Source: Lachnospiraceae bacterium (GTDB taxonomy: Bacteria > Bacillota > Clostridia > Lachnospirales > Lachnospiraceae). Taken from it: a stretch of DNA of 64,000 nt. Position 1 is the first letter of the stretch. The number at the start of each line of letters is the position of its first letter. Below the pieces are notes generated by a model. The model was not told where the DNA came from and did no database searches. It was given only the letters and a program-made list of their open reading frames with translations. Both the position numbers and the translations under genes were made by a program. Positions 33,212-42,601 of the stretch are shown piece by piece. The stretch covers positions 1-64,000 of the forward strand of contig CAJTEE010000001.1 of the NCBI GenBank assembly GCA_910575275.1, in the 5' to 3' direction.

Positions 33212-33240
33212 AGTATACTATCAAACCTCTTCTCATGCAA
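33212..33240 (-). promoter_or_regulatory. Promoter of the yitT-like gene
   Basis: TTGCAT-N17-TATACT on the minus strand, about 95 bases before the ATG at 33117. Confidence 0.65.
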
Positions 33241-33328
33241 GACATACGAGAAAAACCCTTTATCTACCCATATAAAAAGAAGCCGTATACGCACCGGCTC
33301 CTTTTTGCCATTGAAGTCCATATTTCCG

Positions 33329-34816
33329 CTACAGCGTCACACCCTGCTTAAAAATCGCAATATCATGGAAACCGGCGGCTTCTGATTTTACCTTCTCCCC
33401 GGAGGCCACCCGCAGCACATACTCAAACAGCCCCTGCGCCACCTCCGCCTTAGTCTTCGTCTCCACCAGCTCGCCGGCGTTGAAGTCGATCCAGCCCTTC
33501 TTATAGCCTGCCAGCCTGGAATTGGAGGCGATCTTCACGGTCGGCACGAACGTCGCAAACGGCGTGCCGCGGCCCGTTGTAAACAGGACAATCTGCGCAC
33601 CCGACACCGCTAACGCCGTGGAGGCCACGAGATCGTTCCCCGGCGCGGAAAGCAGGTTTAAGCCCCTCTCCTTCACGCGCTCCGCATATTGCAGAACCCC
33701 GCACACCGGCGCGGAGCCCGATTTCTGCGTACAGCCCAGGGACTTGTCCTCCAGTGTGGAAATTCCGCCCTTTTTGTTGCCCGGCGACGGATTTTCATAG
33801 ATCGTCTGATCGTGGCGGATAAAATACTCCTTAAAATCGTTGATCAGCTTTACCGTTTTCTCAAACGTTTCTGCATCCCGGCAGCGGTTCATCAAAATTG
33901 TCTCCGCGCCAAACATTTCCGGCACCTCCGTGAGGATCGTCGTGCCTCCCTGGGCAACCAAAAGATCGGAAAATGCACCGACCGCCGGATTCGCCGTGAT
34001 GCCCGAGAGCCCGTCCGAGCCGCCGCACTTCATGCCGATCACCAGCTCGGAGGCGTCGCAGACCTCCCGCCTGTCAGAGGCCGCCGTCTCATAGATCTCG
34101 CCGATCAGACGCAGCGCCTCCTCTGTCTCATCCTTAAAATCCTGGCACTGCAGGAACTTGACCCTTGCGGTATCATACGCTCCTACATAATCCATAAGCA
34201 CCGGAATGTTGCTGTTTTCACAGCCTAACCCCAAAACCAGCACACCGGCGGCGTTCGGATGGTGGATGATATCCGCCAGGACTTTTCGCGTGTTCTCCTG
34301 GTCGTCCCCCATCTGGGAGCAGCCGTACGGATGCGCAAAGGCAATGATATCTTCCACACCCTGATCGAGCGAAAATCTCACCTTTGCTTCGGCCTCAATG
34401 GCTCTGGCCACTGAATTCACACAGCCCACCGTTGGCAAAATCCAGATCTCGTTGCGGACGCCCGTCTGCCCGTCTGCCCGCTTATAGCCCATAAAAGTGG
34501 CCGGCTCGCTTCGTGAAAGCTCCCCCCCGTCCGGCTCATACCGATACTCCAAAACCTCGCCGAGCGCCGTCCGAAGATTGTGGACATGGATCCACGCTCC
34601 CCGTTCGATCGTTTCCTTCGCGCAGCCGATGCGGGCGCCGTACTTGATGACCGGCGCGTCCCTTTCGATCCGGCAAAGCGCAAACTTATGCCCCTGCGGA
34701 ATGTCCTCCAAAAGCGTAAGCTCCCCGCCGTCTGTGGGGATGCGAAAGCCTGCGGGCAGCGGCCGTAAAGCCACCGCCACCGTGTCTCCCTGATTGATTT
34801 TTATGAAATCCTGCAT
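33329..34816 (-). CDS. uxaA: Altronate dehydratase
   Basis: 495 residues from the ATG at 34816 (MQDFIKINQGDTVAVALRPL), the usual UxaA length, with GGAGA upstream. The N-terminal SAF domain and the dehydratase domain are present: TVGCVNSVARAIE, FAHPYGCSQMGDD, GLGCENSN, IGMKCGGSDGLSGITANPAV, and the late FTTGRGTPFATFVPTVKIAS. Known reaction: D-altronate to 2-keto-3-deoxygluconate, Fe2+-dependent. It follows uxaB by 49 bases. Confidence 0.95.
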   Translation of the reverse strand: MQDFIKINQGDTVAVALRPLPAGFRIPTDGGELTLLEDIPQGHKFALCRIERDAPVIKYGARIGCAKETIERGAWIHVHNLRTALGEVLEYRYEPDGGELSRSEPATFMGYKRADGQTGVRNEIWILPTVGCVNSVARAIEAEAKVRFSLDQGVEDIIAFAHPYGCSQMGDDQENTRKVLADIIHHPNAAGVLVLGLGCENSNIPVLMDYVGAYDTARVKFLQCQDFKDETEEALRLIGEIYETAASDRREVCDASELVIGMKCGGSDGLSGITANPAVGAFSDLLVAQGGTTILTEVPEMFGAETILMNRCRDAETFEKTVKLINDFKEYFIRHDQTIYENPSPGNKKGGISTLEDKSLGCTQKSGSAPVCGVLQYAERVKERGLNLLSAPGNDLVASTALAVSGAQIVLFTTGRGTPFATFVPTVKIASNSRLAGYKKGWIDFNAGELVETKTKAEVAQGLFEYVLRVASGEKVKSEAAGFHDIAIFKQGVTL

Positions 34817-34865
34817 ATGCGTCTCCAATTTTTGTTTGATTGCAAACGTCTCATTATAGGGCACC

Positions 34866-36200
34866 TTATGATGCCAGCACTGCGTCATACGCCTTTGCCA
34901 TACCCTCGTTCCCGATCATCTGATACCACTTCTCAACCTCGGGAAGCAGGGCGCTTAAGTCCTCACCCCAGTAATCCTCTCTCTTTAGTATATCCGCCAC
35001 GGAGGCTGTCTTCATGAAGCCCATGATCTCCTCACCGTCGTTGGCCTCGTCCGTGCGGTAAAAGGCAAGCAAAGCAGCCAGTGAGAACGTCAGCCCCGTC
35101 GGAAGCTTGCCAAACTGCTCCTTGTACTCCAGAATCGTCGGTAGGACTCTCGCCTTAAATTTGGAGACGGAGTTCAGAGCGATCGACAGAAGCAGATGCT
35201 TGATAAACGGGTTGGAGAACCGCTCCAGCACCGCCGCGCCGAAGGCACGGTTGTCCTCCGTATCACCGATCGTCGGAATGATCTCCTCAAAGATGCACTT
35301 TTTAAGAAGCGCGGAGACCTTCTCATCCTTTAAGCATTCCCCGACCGTCTCCAGCCCATAAAGGCGTGCGCCGAGCACCATCGACGTATGCGCACCGTTT
35401 AAGATACGTACCTTTCTCTTTTTGTACGGATCTACATTGTCGGTCCAGATCACGTTGTAGCCCGCCTTTTGAAGCGGCAACTCGTCCTCGTGATGGCCCT
35501 GAATCACCCACAGATGGAAAATTTCCGCCGTATCCATCATGTTGTCCTGTTCACCGATCCGCTCGCAGAGCGCTGCATGCTCGTCGCGCGGGAAGCCGGT
35601 TACGATTCGGTCCACGAGCGTGGAGCAGAAGTCATTTTCCTCCTTCAACCAGCTCTTAAACTCCTCGCCAAGCTCCCAGAGGTCGGCGTATTTAAGACAG
35701 CATTTCAAAAGCTCCTCGCCGTTGTGGTCAATCAGCTCACAGGAGAGCACGATAAAGCCGCGGAGTCCGAGCTGATAGCGCTTATATAAAAGCTGCGTCA
35801 GCTTCCCGGGGAACGATACCGCCGGCGCATCGGAAAACCGGTTGCTGTCCACATATTCGATGCCGGCCTCCGTTGTATTCGAGACGATAAATCGAAAATC
35901 TGGATTCTCTGCCAGCTTCATGTAGCTTTCAAAATCCTCATACGGGTTTACGCACCGGGAGATCACATTAATCCGGGTATGCTCGTCCACGACCTGCCCG
36001 TTTTCAATGCCGCGCAGAAACAGGTTATATGTGCAGTCCTGCTTCATCAGCATCTCGCACATCCCCTTCGCAATCGGCTGTACAACCACAACGGAGCCGT
36101 CAAACAACCCTTTATCCGTCAGCTTCTGAAAGAAATAATCCACAAAACCGCGCAGAAAACCGCCCTCTCCAAATTGAATTACCGTCTCTTTTCTTGCCAT
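34866..36200 (-). CDS. uxaB: Tagaturonate reductase (altronate oxidoreductase)
   Basis: 444 residues, mannitol dehydrogenase/UxaB family. IQFGEGGFLRGFVDYFFQKL is the dinucleotide-binding start, FIVSNTTEAGIEY and WTDNVDPYKKRKVRILNGAH (active-site region with the Lys-x4-Asn-x2-His set) are typical. Known reaction: D-tagaturonate + NADH to D-altronate. AGGAGGAAG precedes the ATG. First gene of the uxaB-uxaA operon. Confidence 0.93.
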   Translation of the reverse strand: MARKETVIQFGEGGFLRGFVDYFFQKLTDKGLFDGSVVVVQPIAKGMCEMLMKQDCTYNLFLRGIENGQVVDEHTRINVISRCVNPYEDFESYMKLAENPDFRFIVSNTTEAGIEYVDSNRFSDAPAVSFPGKLTQLLYKRYQLGLRGFIVLSCELIDHNGEELLKCCLKYADLWELGEEFKSWLKEENDFCSTLVDRIVTGFPRDEHAALCERIGEQDNMMDTAEIFHLWVIQGHHEDELPLQKAGYNVIWTDNVDPYKKRKVRILNGAHTSMVLGARLYGLETVGECLKDEKVSALLKKCIFEEIIPTIGDTEDNRAFGAAVLERFSNPFIKHLLLSIALNSVSKFKARVLPTILEYKEQFGKLPTGLTFSLAALLAFYRTDEANDGEEIMGFMKTASVADILKREDYWGEDLSALLPEVEKWYQMIGNEGMAKAYDAVLAS

Positions 36201-36252
36201 GATAGTCTTCCTCCTGATATAAGTTCTTAAACTGACATGTTACTTGCTTATT

Positions 36253-36281
36253 ATTGTAACGCGATTTTAGAAAAAAGTCAA
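36253..36281 (-). promoter_or_regulatory. Promoter of uxaB-uxaA
   Basis: TTGACT-N17-TACAAT on the minus strand, 53 bases before the uxaB ATG. No copy of the TTGTTGTATACAACAA operator seen at 41405 is present here. Confidence 0.75.
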
Positions 36282-36381
36282 TTGGCTACAGATATATTTT
36301 TTATATATTTTTGATATATCAGTAAAGATGCTGCTTCTTAGAGTCTACAGCAGGCAGACGGGGCGCTGCGGCCGTTGGCTC

Positions 36382-36495
36382 GGCGTTGTGAAATCTCTTA
36401 GCCTCTGACGATGCAAAAATGAGGGGAGGATTTCGGTATTCCTTGCCTCGATCCCCCATTTTTTGCAGCGTCAGGGGCTTAGGGCTTTAAATGCC
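36382..36495. repeat. MITE-like inverted-repeat element overlapping the esterase stop codon
   Basis: Arms of about 44 bases with clear but imperfect identity: one arm has CTTAGCCTCTGACG-ATGCAAAAATG-GGGG, the other, inverted, has CCTAAGCCCCTGACGCTGCAAAAAATGGGGG. The right arm covers the last codons of the esterase gene. A sequence similar to the left end and its flank occurs inverted at 46028-46080. It may act as the esterase terminator or be a small mobile element. No target-site duplication could be proved. Confidence 0.6.
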
Positions 36496-37339
36496 CATCC
36501 AAAAACCGAAAAATCTTCTCCGTATTCTCCCGTGTCCGAAACAACGCATCCGCATGCCCGGCCCCATGCACAACCTCAAACCAGTCGCCGTCCGTCCTCA
36601 CCCTTTGCAGCGCATCCCGAATCACAGCCCCATGCTCCAACACAACCAGCTCATCCGCATCCCCATACTGCAAAAAACACGGCGGTGCATCCTTCGTGAC
36701 ATACGTACAGGGATTGGCCCTTTTCGCCAGCTCACGATTTTCTCTCGGAACACACCCCAAAAACAGCGATTCCATAGACGCCTCATGGCACCCCTCCGAA
36801 ATCGTAAGGTCCGTAGGGCCATACAAGGCCACCAATGCCTGAATCCTGCCGGAAACGCCGGACGATCCCCCAAAATTTTCATCCTCCAGCTCTCCCGCCG
36901 CCGCGGAAAACGCGGCCAGCATCGCCAGATTCGCCCCGGCAGACAGGCCCCACATGCCGATTCGATCCGGATCCAGCAGATATCGTTTGGCGTGCTCTCT
37001 CAAAAACCGAACCGCCGCTTTCAGCTCGTACACCTGGGTCGGGAACTTTGCGGCGCCGCTTAACGTGTAATCCACCGAAGCGACCGCATACCCTCGTTTG
37101 AGTCCCTCCAGAACCGGGTCCATCCGTCTCGAACTGCGGCTTCCGTAAAACCAGCCGCCGCCATGTACGTCAATCAGGACGGGAAACGGCCCCTCGCCTT
37201 CCTCAGGCAGATACAGATCCAGCTTCTCATACTCGGTCTGTCTCAGATACGAAATTCCTGTCTCCTTCCTTTTCAGTTCCGGCCGTTCACAATAGCAGGC
37301 CACCTCCGGATCCTGCCTGTTTTTTTCTTCCTCTGTCAT
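36479..37339 (-). CDS. Alpha/beta hydrolase (HSL/BD-FAE-like carboxylesterase)
   Basis: 286 residues. VLIDVHGGGWFYGS forms the oxyanion hole, GLSAGANLAM (nucleophile Ser) the elbow, YGDADELVV supplies the Asp and HGAGHADALF the His. No signal peptide. It follows dctM by 13 bases as the last gene of the TRAP operon. Inference: removal of acyl or methyl esters from an imported uronate or aldonate. Confidence 0.85.
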   Translation of the reverse strand: MTEEEKNRQDPEVACYCERPELKRKETGISYLRQTEYEKLDLYLPEEGEGPFPVLIDVHGGGWFYGSRSSRRMDPVLEGLKRGYAVASVDYTLSGAAKFPTQVYELKAAVRFLREHAKRYLLDPDRIGMWGLSAGANLAMLAAFSAAAGELEDENFGGSSGVSGRIQALVALYGPTDLTISEGCHEASMESLFLGCVPRENRELAKRANPCTYVTKDAPPCFLQYGDADELVVLEHGAVIRDALQRVRTDGDWFEVVHGAGHADALFRTRENTEKIFRFLDGHLKP

Positions 37340-37352
37340 TTTCTTCTCCTTC

Positions 37353-38639
37353 TTAATATAGCAGATTCACGAGCCCTGTAGAAACAAATGGCACAAATGT
37401 GATGGTCAGCAGACAGATGATCAAAAGCAGATAAAACGGAATCGCTTCCTTAATAAAATCCTTTGTCTTGCACTTTGTTATGCCGCAGGTCACAAACATC
37501 AGAGTTCCCATCGGCGGGGAGAGCGCACCGATCGCACTGTTAAAAATATAGATCATGGCAAACTGGATATCGTCGATCCCATATGCCCGCGCCACCGGAG
37601 CCAGGAGAGGCACTAAGACGATCATGGAAGCCGTCCCCTCGATAAACATTCCCAGAACCAGCAGGAAAACGTTGATGATCAGCAAAAATAGTACCTTGCT
37701 GTCGATCGCGCCTACAATCCAGTTTGTAAGCGCCTGCGGAATCTGCTCCTTGGTCAGCACCCATGCGTAAACCGACGCCGCCCCGACGATCAGCATGATG
37801 GAGCCCGTGCTCACACAGGTATCCTTGACCGCCTCCACGAACTGCCTTCTGTCCATCTCTTTGTAGACAAATCCCAGAACCATCGCATAGCAGATCGCGA
37901 CGGCCCCCGCCTCCGAGGCGGTGAATACCCCGATCCGGATTCCTCCGATGATGAGGATCGGCAGCATCAGCGGAAGAAGCGCCGGCTTCGCCGCCTTCCA
38001 CAGCTCCTCCTTCGACAGCCTCTCCTCACGAATCGGCAGATATCCGCGCTTTTTCGACAGGAAATGCACCAGGATCATCAGCGCAAGGCAGAGAAGCAGG
38101 CCGACCCCGATTCCCGCCACAAACATCTTCCCGATGGAAACCTGCGCGATGCAGCCGTAGAGAATCATGGCGATTCCCGGCGGGATTAACGGTGTAATGA
38201 TGGCGGAGGTGGCTGTGAGAACACTTGAAAAGGGCTTCGAATAGCCGGCCCGCTCCATCTCCGGAACTAAAAGCTTCGCTTCCATGGCCGCGTCGGCGAT
38301 ATTGGACCCGGACAAACCTCCCATTAACGTTGACAAGAGGACATTGACCTGTGCGAGTCCGCCGCACATCCGCCCCGTAATGGTTTTACAGAAATCCATG
38401 ATCCTGCGGGTCACGCCGGTGCAGTTCATCAGGGCGCCCGCGGCCGCAAAAAACGGGACGGCAAGAAACGTTGTGCTCTGGTTTGACGAGATCATCCTCT
38501 GTGCAAAGATGATGTCGTTCACCTCCGGATTCGCGATGAAATACACGGATGCGCCTGCCAAAATGGAGACAAAAACCGGAACCTTCATGAACAGGAGCAC
38601 CAGCATGACGACGGCCGATAATACAATGATCTGATTCAC
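37353..38639 (-). CDS. dctM: TRAP transporter large membrane subunit
   Basis: 428 residues from a GTG at 38639 (VNQIIVLSAVVMLVLLFMKV), preceded by GGAGGTGG; GTGA overlaps the dctQ stop by 4 bases. About 12 membrane segments; GGLSGSNIADAAMEAKLLVP and FTASEAGAVAICYAMVLGF are DctM signatures. Works with DctQ and the lipoprotein DctP to take up an organic acid using an ion gradient. Confidence 0.93.
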   Translation of the reverse strand: MNQIIVLSAVVMLVLLFMKVPVFVSILAGASVYFIANPEVNDIIFAQRMISSNQSTTFLAVPFFAAAGALMNCTGVTRRIMDFCKTITGRMCGGLAQVNVLLSTLMGGLSGSNIADAAMEAKLLVPEMERAGYSKPFSSVLTATSAIITPLIPPGIAMILYGCIAQVSIGKMFVAGIGVGLLLCLALMILVHFLSKKRGYLPIREERLSKEELWKAAKPALLPLMLPILIIGGIRIGVFTASEAGAVAICYAMVLGFVYKEMDRRQFVEAVKDTCVSTGSIMLIVGAASVYAWVLTKEQIPQALTNWIVGAIDSKVLFLLIINVFLLVLGMFIEGTASMIVLVPLLAPVARAYGIDDIQFAMIYIFNSAIGALSPPMGTLMFVTCGITKCKTKDFIKEAIPFYLLLIICLLTITFVPFVSTGLVNLLY

Positions 38640-39139
38640 GCTTTTCCACCTCCAGCCTTTTGTCTTTTGATCTCCCCAAGCTCGTACCAAGCATAGCTTA
38701 CCGCCATGACGGCACAGGATACGGCGGGAACCGCATACACGGCTGCATACGGAATCCGCAGCACGGGAGTCAGCCTCGCATTTTGGACAAACAGCAGGAA
38801 ATAGCCTGTGCACTGCTTTGTTAAGTAAAATAAGATCGCCAGCGTAATCAGCCTGACGGCCCAAGCGATTCCCCGCTGCACATGAACGGGGAACAGCTCC
38901 ACGACCATTTCGATCGCAATATGCGAACCGCTCCGGAATGCCGCCCCGGCCGACAAAAAACCGATCCAGGTCAGGCTCGCAAGCTGGACCTCCTCCAGCC
39001 ACGTAAACGGTTTTCCGATGATGTAGCGGTAAAAGACTCCCAAAAATGTAATCACTACCAGGACAACCAGGAAAAAACCTGCTGCATACAGATCCAGATT
39101 CGTCAGGATCTGCAGCCAATTTTTCTTCTTGTCTTCCAT
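38636..39139 (-). CDS. dctQ: TRAP transporter small membrane subunit
   Basis: 167 residues with four membrane segments. VFYRYIIGKPFTWLEEVQLA and the FLSAGAAFRSGSHIAIEMVV stretch are typical of DctQ. The gene order P-Q-M is standard. Confidence 0.92.
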   Translation of the reverse strand: MEDKKKNWLQILTNLDLYAAGFFLVVLVVITFLGVFYRYIIGKPFTWLEEVQLASLTWIGFLSAGAAFRSGSHIAIEMVVELFPVHVQRGIAWAVRLITLAILFYLTKQCTGYFLLFVQNARLTPVLRIPYAAVYAVPAVSCAVMAVSYAWYELGEIKRQKAGGGKA

Positions 39140-39190
39140 CCGTAACCCCCTCCTGCCGTATGTCCACGGCCGCCATGCTTTTTATACCGC

Positions 39191-40288
39191 CTATTCCTTT
39201 ATGATTTCCTGAATCGTCTCGTAAATGCCCTCGCTCCAGCCATAAGCGGTCCCATTCGCGTAAAACGACTCGCACATGGAGACTAACTTCGCCTTGTCTT
39301 CCTCGGTACAGGGGATAAAGGTGACGCCCTGCTCACCGGTCAGCTCGTCGCGGATGCTCTGGGCATCCTGATCCTGCATTTCATTGTTCCAGAGGCCGGC
39401 CTCCTCTGCCGATTCCAGAAGCCATGTCTTCTGCTCGTCTGTCAGGCTGTCAAACATCGAAGTTCCCCCGACCCATATCGCCATGTTGTATACATGTTCA
39501 TCCTCGTACACATACTTTGCGACCTCACACCAGCGCATGCTGAGCAGCGCGCTGTTTACATTTTCAAGGCCGTCAATCGTCTTGGTCTGCAGCGCCTGGT
39601 ATACCTCGCCAGCTGCCATGGGCGTGGCTGTCGCACCGATCGCGTTCGTCTCCTCGATCTGCACCTGATTGCTCGGCACGCGGATCTTGCGTCCCTTTAA
39701 GTCCTCTGGATGCTCCATCGGCTCTACCAGGAATAAGTTTCTCTCGCCTAACTTCCAGTTTGCCGCGATCACCTTTAACCCGTTCTCGCCAAGCTTTGCA
39801 TCCTGCTCCTCAAACCATGCGCTGTCCACCAACTTCCATACCTGATCCCAGTTGTCAAACAGATACGGCCCGTATAAAATTCCGAGATCCGGCGCACCGT
39901 ACTCGGCCAGGAATGCACCGTCTGCGATCGTAATCACATTTTCCCCAAGCTGCATGGAATCGATTAGGTCGTTTTTACTTCCGAGCTGACTGTCCGGATA
40001 CAGCACTAACTCCATGCTCCCGCCGCTTTTCTCTGCAAGAAGCTTCGCCCACTGCTCCACCGCCTTTGACATCGTATCCGCCATCCCGTTCTCAACCCCC
40101 ACGCTGATGGAAACGGATGGCTTTGCTGCGTTTTCTGCCGTCTCTGTTGTGCCTGCCGCCGTTTCGGCAGGCCGGCTTTCCACTGTCCCGGCCGTCGTCT
40201 GTGCGGTACCCGCGTTGCCCTGGCAGCCGCCAAGACACATCGCCGCCATCACACTCATAAAAATTCCTGCTGTAAATCGTTTCTTCAT
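39191..40288 (-). CDS. dctP: TRAP transporter substrate-binding lipoprotein
   Basis: 365 residues from the ATG at 40288; AAAGAGG lies 7 bases before it, while the ATG six bases earlier is too close. Lipobox LGGC with Cys22, then a Thr/Ala-rich linker. KGRKIRVPSNQVQIEETNAI is the DctP substrate-binding region (Arg that pairs with the carboxylate), and YQALQTKTIDGLENV follows. Extracellular, membrane-anchored. The sugar-acid neighbours suggest a hexuronate or aldonate ligand. Confidence 0.93.
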   Translation of the reverse strand: MKKRFTAGIFMSVMAAMCLGGCQGNAGTAQTTAGTVESRPAETAAGTTETAENAAKPSVSISVGVENGMADTMSKAVEQWAKLLAEKSGGSMELVLYPDSQLGSKNDLIDSMQLGENVITIADGAFLAEYGAPDLGILYGPYLFDNWDQVWKLVDSAWFEEQDAKLGENGLKVIAANWKLGERNLFLVEPMEHPEDLKGRKIRVPSNQVQIEETNAIGATATPMAAGEVYQALQTKTIDGLENVNSALLSMRWCEVAKYVYEDEHVYNMAIWVGGTSMFDSLTDEQKTWLLESAEEAGLWNNEMQDQDAQSIRDELTGEQGVTFIPCTEEDKAKLVSMCESFYANGTAYGWSEGIYETIQEIIKE

Positions 40289-40331
40289 AATCATACCTCT
40301 TTCCTTTTTATTTGAATTTTTAATGCCTTCC

Positions 40332-41360
40332 TCATTTTTTCGTAAAATCAATCACTACCTTTAACATATCGCCCGGATTTTTCGAAAAATCTTCAAATGC
40401 GCGGCCGGCCTCCTCAAACGGATAAACATCCGTAATGATCCTCTCAAGCGGCACCTTCTTCTCATTGACCATATCAATCAGTTCAAGGAAATCCTTCTTC
40501 AATGCATTCCGGGAGCCATATATATTCAGCTCCTTTTTCTGGATCAACGTAAAATTAAAATCCAGATTTTGTTTCCCCACGCCGATTAAAACCACACGGC
40601 CGCCAAAGCACGCCGCATCAATGCAGTTTTGAAAGGTGGACGGGATTCCCACCGCCTCGATCGCGACATCAAACCCGTTTCCCTCCGTAAGCTCTTTGAC
40701 ATGTCGGTCAAATGTCTTCGGGTCCTCGTTTAGAAAAACGCCGTCCACGCCAAAGCCTTCTGCCATCTTAAGCTTTCCTTCCGAAACATCCGTGACCCAG
40801 ACCCCGGCCCCCCTGGCTTTCGCCGAAAACGCCGCCAGAATCCCGATTGTCCCGGCCCCGATCACGAGCACCCGGTCGCCCGGCCTTACATTGGCTCTCG
40901 TCACGCCATGGTAACTGATGCAAAGCGGCTCAAGCGCCGCCAAAAGCCTGGCATCCATCCCCTTCCCGTCATACACACGCTCAGCCGGAATCGTGATAAA
41001 CTCCTGGAAGGCCCCGTCTCTCTGGCATCCCAGCGTCTGATTGTCCATGCAGGCGTTAACCATACCATGCCGGCACGAATAGCAATGCCCACAGTTAAAA
41101 TACGGGTTACAGGTCACGATCATCCCCTCATGGAGCCCCTGTTCATTATCCGGATCCACCTCCAGGACTCTGGCAGAAAATTCGTGTCCTGGTATCCTTG
41201 GATAATCAAAATAAGCAAACGTCCCCCTGTAGGAGCCAAGATCACTCCCGCAGATCCCGCCGTATAAGACCTTAAGCAGAACCTCTCCTTTTTTTCTCAC
41301 CGGCATGACAGCTTCCTTAATTTCCACCCTGCCGGGAGCCTTGATATAAATCGCCTTCAT
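40332..41360 (-). CDS. Zinc-binding alcohol dehydrogenase, L-galactonate 5-dehydrogenase-like
   Basis: 342 residues of the MDR family. Catalytic zinc: Cys in GGICGSD and His-Glu in PGHEFSA. Structural zinc: NCGHCYSCRHGMVNAC. Rossmann VLVIGAGTIGILAAF. It is the first gene behind the promoter and operator at 41405-41450. With uxaB and uxaA nearby, oxidation of L-galactonate to tagaturonate would complete a route to 2-keto-3-deoxygluconate, so an LgoD-like role is the best guess; L-gulonate or galactitol-type substrates are alternatives. Confidence 0.75.
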   Translation of the reverse strand: MKAIYIKAPGRVEIKEAVMPVRKKGEVLLKVLYGGICGSDLGSYRGTFAYFDYPRIPGHEFSARVLEVDPDNEQGLHEGMIVTCNPYFNCGHCYSCRHGMVNACMDNQTLGCQRDGAFQEFITIPAERVYDGKGMDARLLAALEPLCISYHGVTRANVRPGDRVLVIGAGTIGILAAFSAKARGAGVWVTDVSEGKLKMAEGFGVDGVFLNEDPKTFDRHVKELTEGNGFDVAIEAVGIPSTFQNCIDAACFGGRVVLIGVGKQNLDFNFTLIQKKELNIYGSRNALKKDFLELIDMVNEKKVPLERIITDVYPFEEAGRAFEDFSKNPGDMLKVVIDFTKK

Positions 41361-41404
41361 CGCTCTGTTCTCCTGTCATAGCTTTTCTTCAATATGATAC
41401 ATCC

Positions 41405-41422
41405 TTTGTTGTATACAACAAA
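41405..41422. promoter_or_regulatory. Palindromic operator, GntR type
   Basis: TTTGTTGTATACAACAAA is a perfect 18-bp palindrome directly after the -10 box, so a bound repressor would block transcription. The TTGTATACAA core is like operators of FadR/UxuR-type GntR regulators. A related imperfect copy (TTGTATTATATACAACAA) lies at about 41574-41591. No GntR gene is in the window. Confidence 0.8.
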
Positions 41423-41450
41423 TTATAGACATTCCTCGACATATTGTCAA
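41422..41450 (-). promoter_or_regulatory. Consensus promoter of the dehydrogenase-TRAP-esterase operon
   Basis: TTGACA-N17-TATAAT on the minus strand, a perfect sigma-70 match, 62 bases before the ATG at 41360. It needs control by the operator it abuts. Confidence 0.9.
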
Positions 41451-41641
41451 TATTAAAATCATAAAATTATTTTTTTTGTATAATTTGCTATATTTTTATT
41501 GATATTTTGTGGAAAATGCCGATTTCAAATGAAGTCACATAGATTTTTCAGAAAGCAAAAAAAGATTTTCTCTTTGTATTATATACAACAAAAGCTGCCT
41601 TTCGATCCATACTCTGACGGCCCGAAAGACAGCTTCTTGAT

Positions 41642-42601
41642 TCAAAACCATTCCCATAAAAGCTCCGAAAGCTCCTCAAAGCTCCCGGCCGCGTTTACGG
41701 CATTCCGAAGGGATGCCGAGTTGGGATACCCCGCCGTGTACCAGGATACGTGTTTCCTCATCTCCCGGATAGCGGACTCCTCTCCCCTCCGTTCCAGCAT
41801 CATCCTCGCATGGCAAAGGATCTGCGCCCGCACCTCCTCCTTTTTTGGAGGCGACGGCAGCGTACCGGTCTCCAGATACGCCGGGATCTGCTCAAAAATC
41901 CACGGATTTCCCTTTGCACCGCGCGCGACCATCACCCCGTCACAGCCGGTCTCTGCGAGCAGCTGCTTCGCAGCCGCCGCCGAAAATACGTCCCCGTTGC
42001 CGATCACCGGGATCCGTACCGCCTCCTTGACCTGCCTGATGATGTCCCAATCCGCCTTTCCCGAATAATACTGCTCTCTCGTCCTCCCATGGACTGCAAC
42101 CGCCGAGACGCCGCAACCCTCCGCAATCCGGGCAATCTCCACGGCGTTTACGCAAGTCTCGTCAAAGCCCTTGCGGATCTTTACCGTCACCGGCTTCTTT
42201 ACCGCACGCACCATGGCCGTCAGAATCTCCTCCACTAGCCTTGGATTTCTCATGAGCGCCGAACCCTCTCCGTTTTTTACGACCTTCGGCACCGGGCAGC
42301 CCATGTTGAGATCGATCATGCTATAAGGCCCGTCCTCAAGCCGCGCGGCAATCTCTGCGAGAATAGCCGGGTCGGAGCCAAAAAGCTGCAGCGAGACCGG
42401 CCCCTCACGCTTATCCACCTCCAAAAGCTCCTTCGTGTTGCGGTTTTTATAGAGCACCGCCTTGGCACTCACCATCTCCATACAGGCCATACCGCAGCCG
42501 TGTTCTCTGCAGATCACCCGGTATGAAAGATCCGTGACGCCCGCCATGGGCGCCAGGATCACGTTGTTTTCCAAGCACACATTGCCGATCTCAAGCTTCA
42601 T
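41642..42601 (-). CDS. dusB: tRNA-dihydrouridine synthase (DusB type)
   Basis: 319 residues from the ATG at 42601 (MKLEIGNVCLENNVILAPMA). LAPMAGVTDLSYRVICRE, SLQLFGSD, DLNMGCPVPKVVKNGEGSAL (catalytic Cys), VKIRKGFD, VAVHGRTREQYYSGKADWD and VIGNGDV are the Dus signatures. FMN- and NADPH-dependent reduction of uridine in the tRNA D-loop. The start overlaps the cell-wall protein stop by 4 bases (ATGA). Confidence 0.95.
   Translation of the reverse strand: MKLEIGNVCLENNVILAPMAGVTDLSYRVICREHGCGMACMEMVSAKAVLYKNRNTKELLEVDKREGPVSLQLFGSDPAILAEIAARLEDGPYSMIDLNMGCPVPKVVKNGEGSALMRNPRLVEEILTAMVRAVKKPVTVKIRKGFDETCVNAVEIARIAEGCGVSAVAVHGRTREQYYSGKADWDIIRQVKEAVRIPVIGNGDVFSAAAAKQLLAETGCDGVMVARGAKGNPWIFEQIPAYLETGTLPSPPKKEEVRAQILCHARMMLERRGEESAIREMRKHVSWYTAGYPNSASLRNAVNAAGSFEELSELLWEWF

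Noticed and set aside
37353-39275. A 640-codon reading frame covering dctM
   Set aside because: The first ~210 codons overlap dctQ in another frame and read as nonsense; the GTG at 38639 has a GGAGGTGG site and starts a normal DctM.
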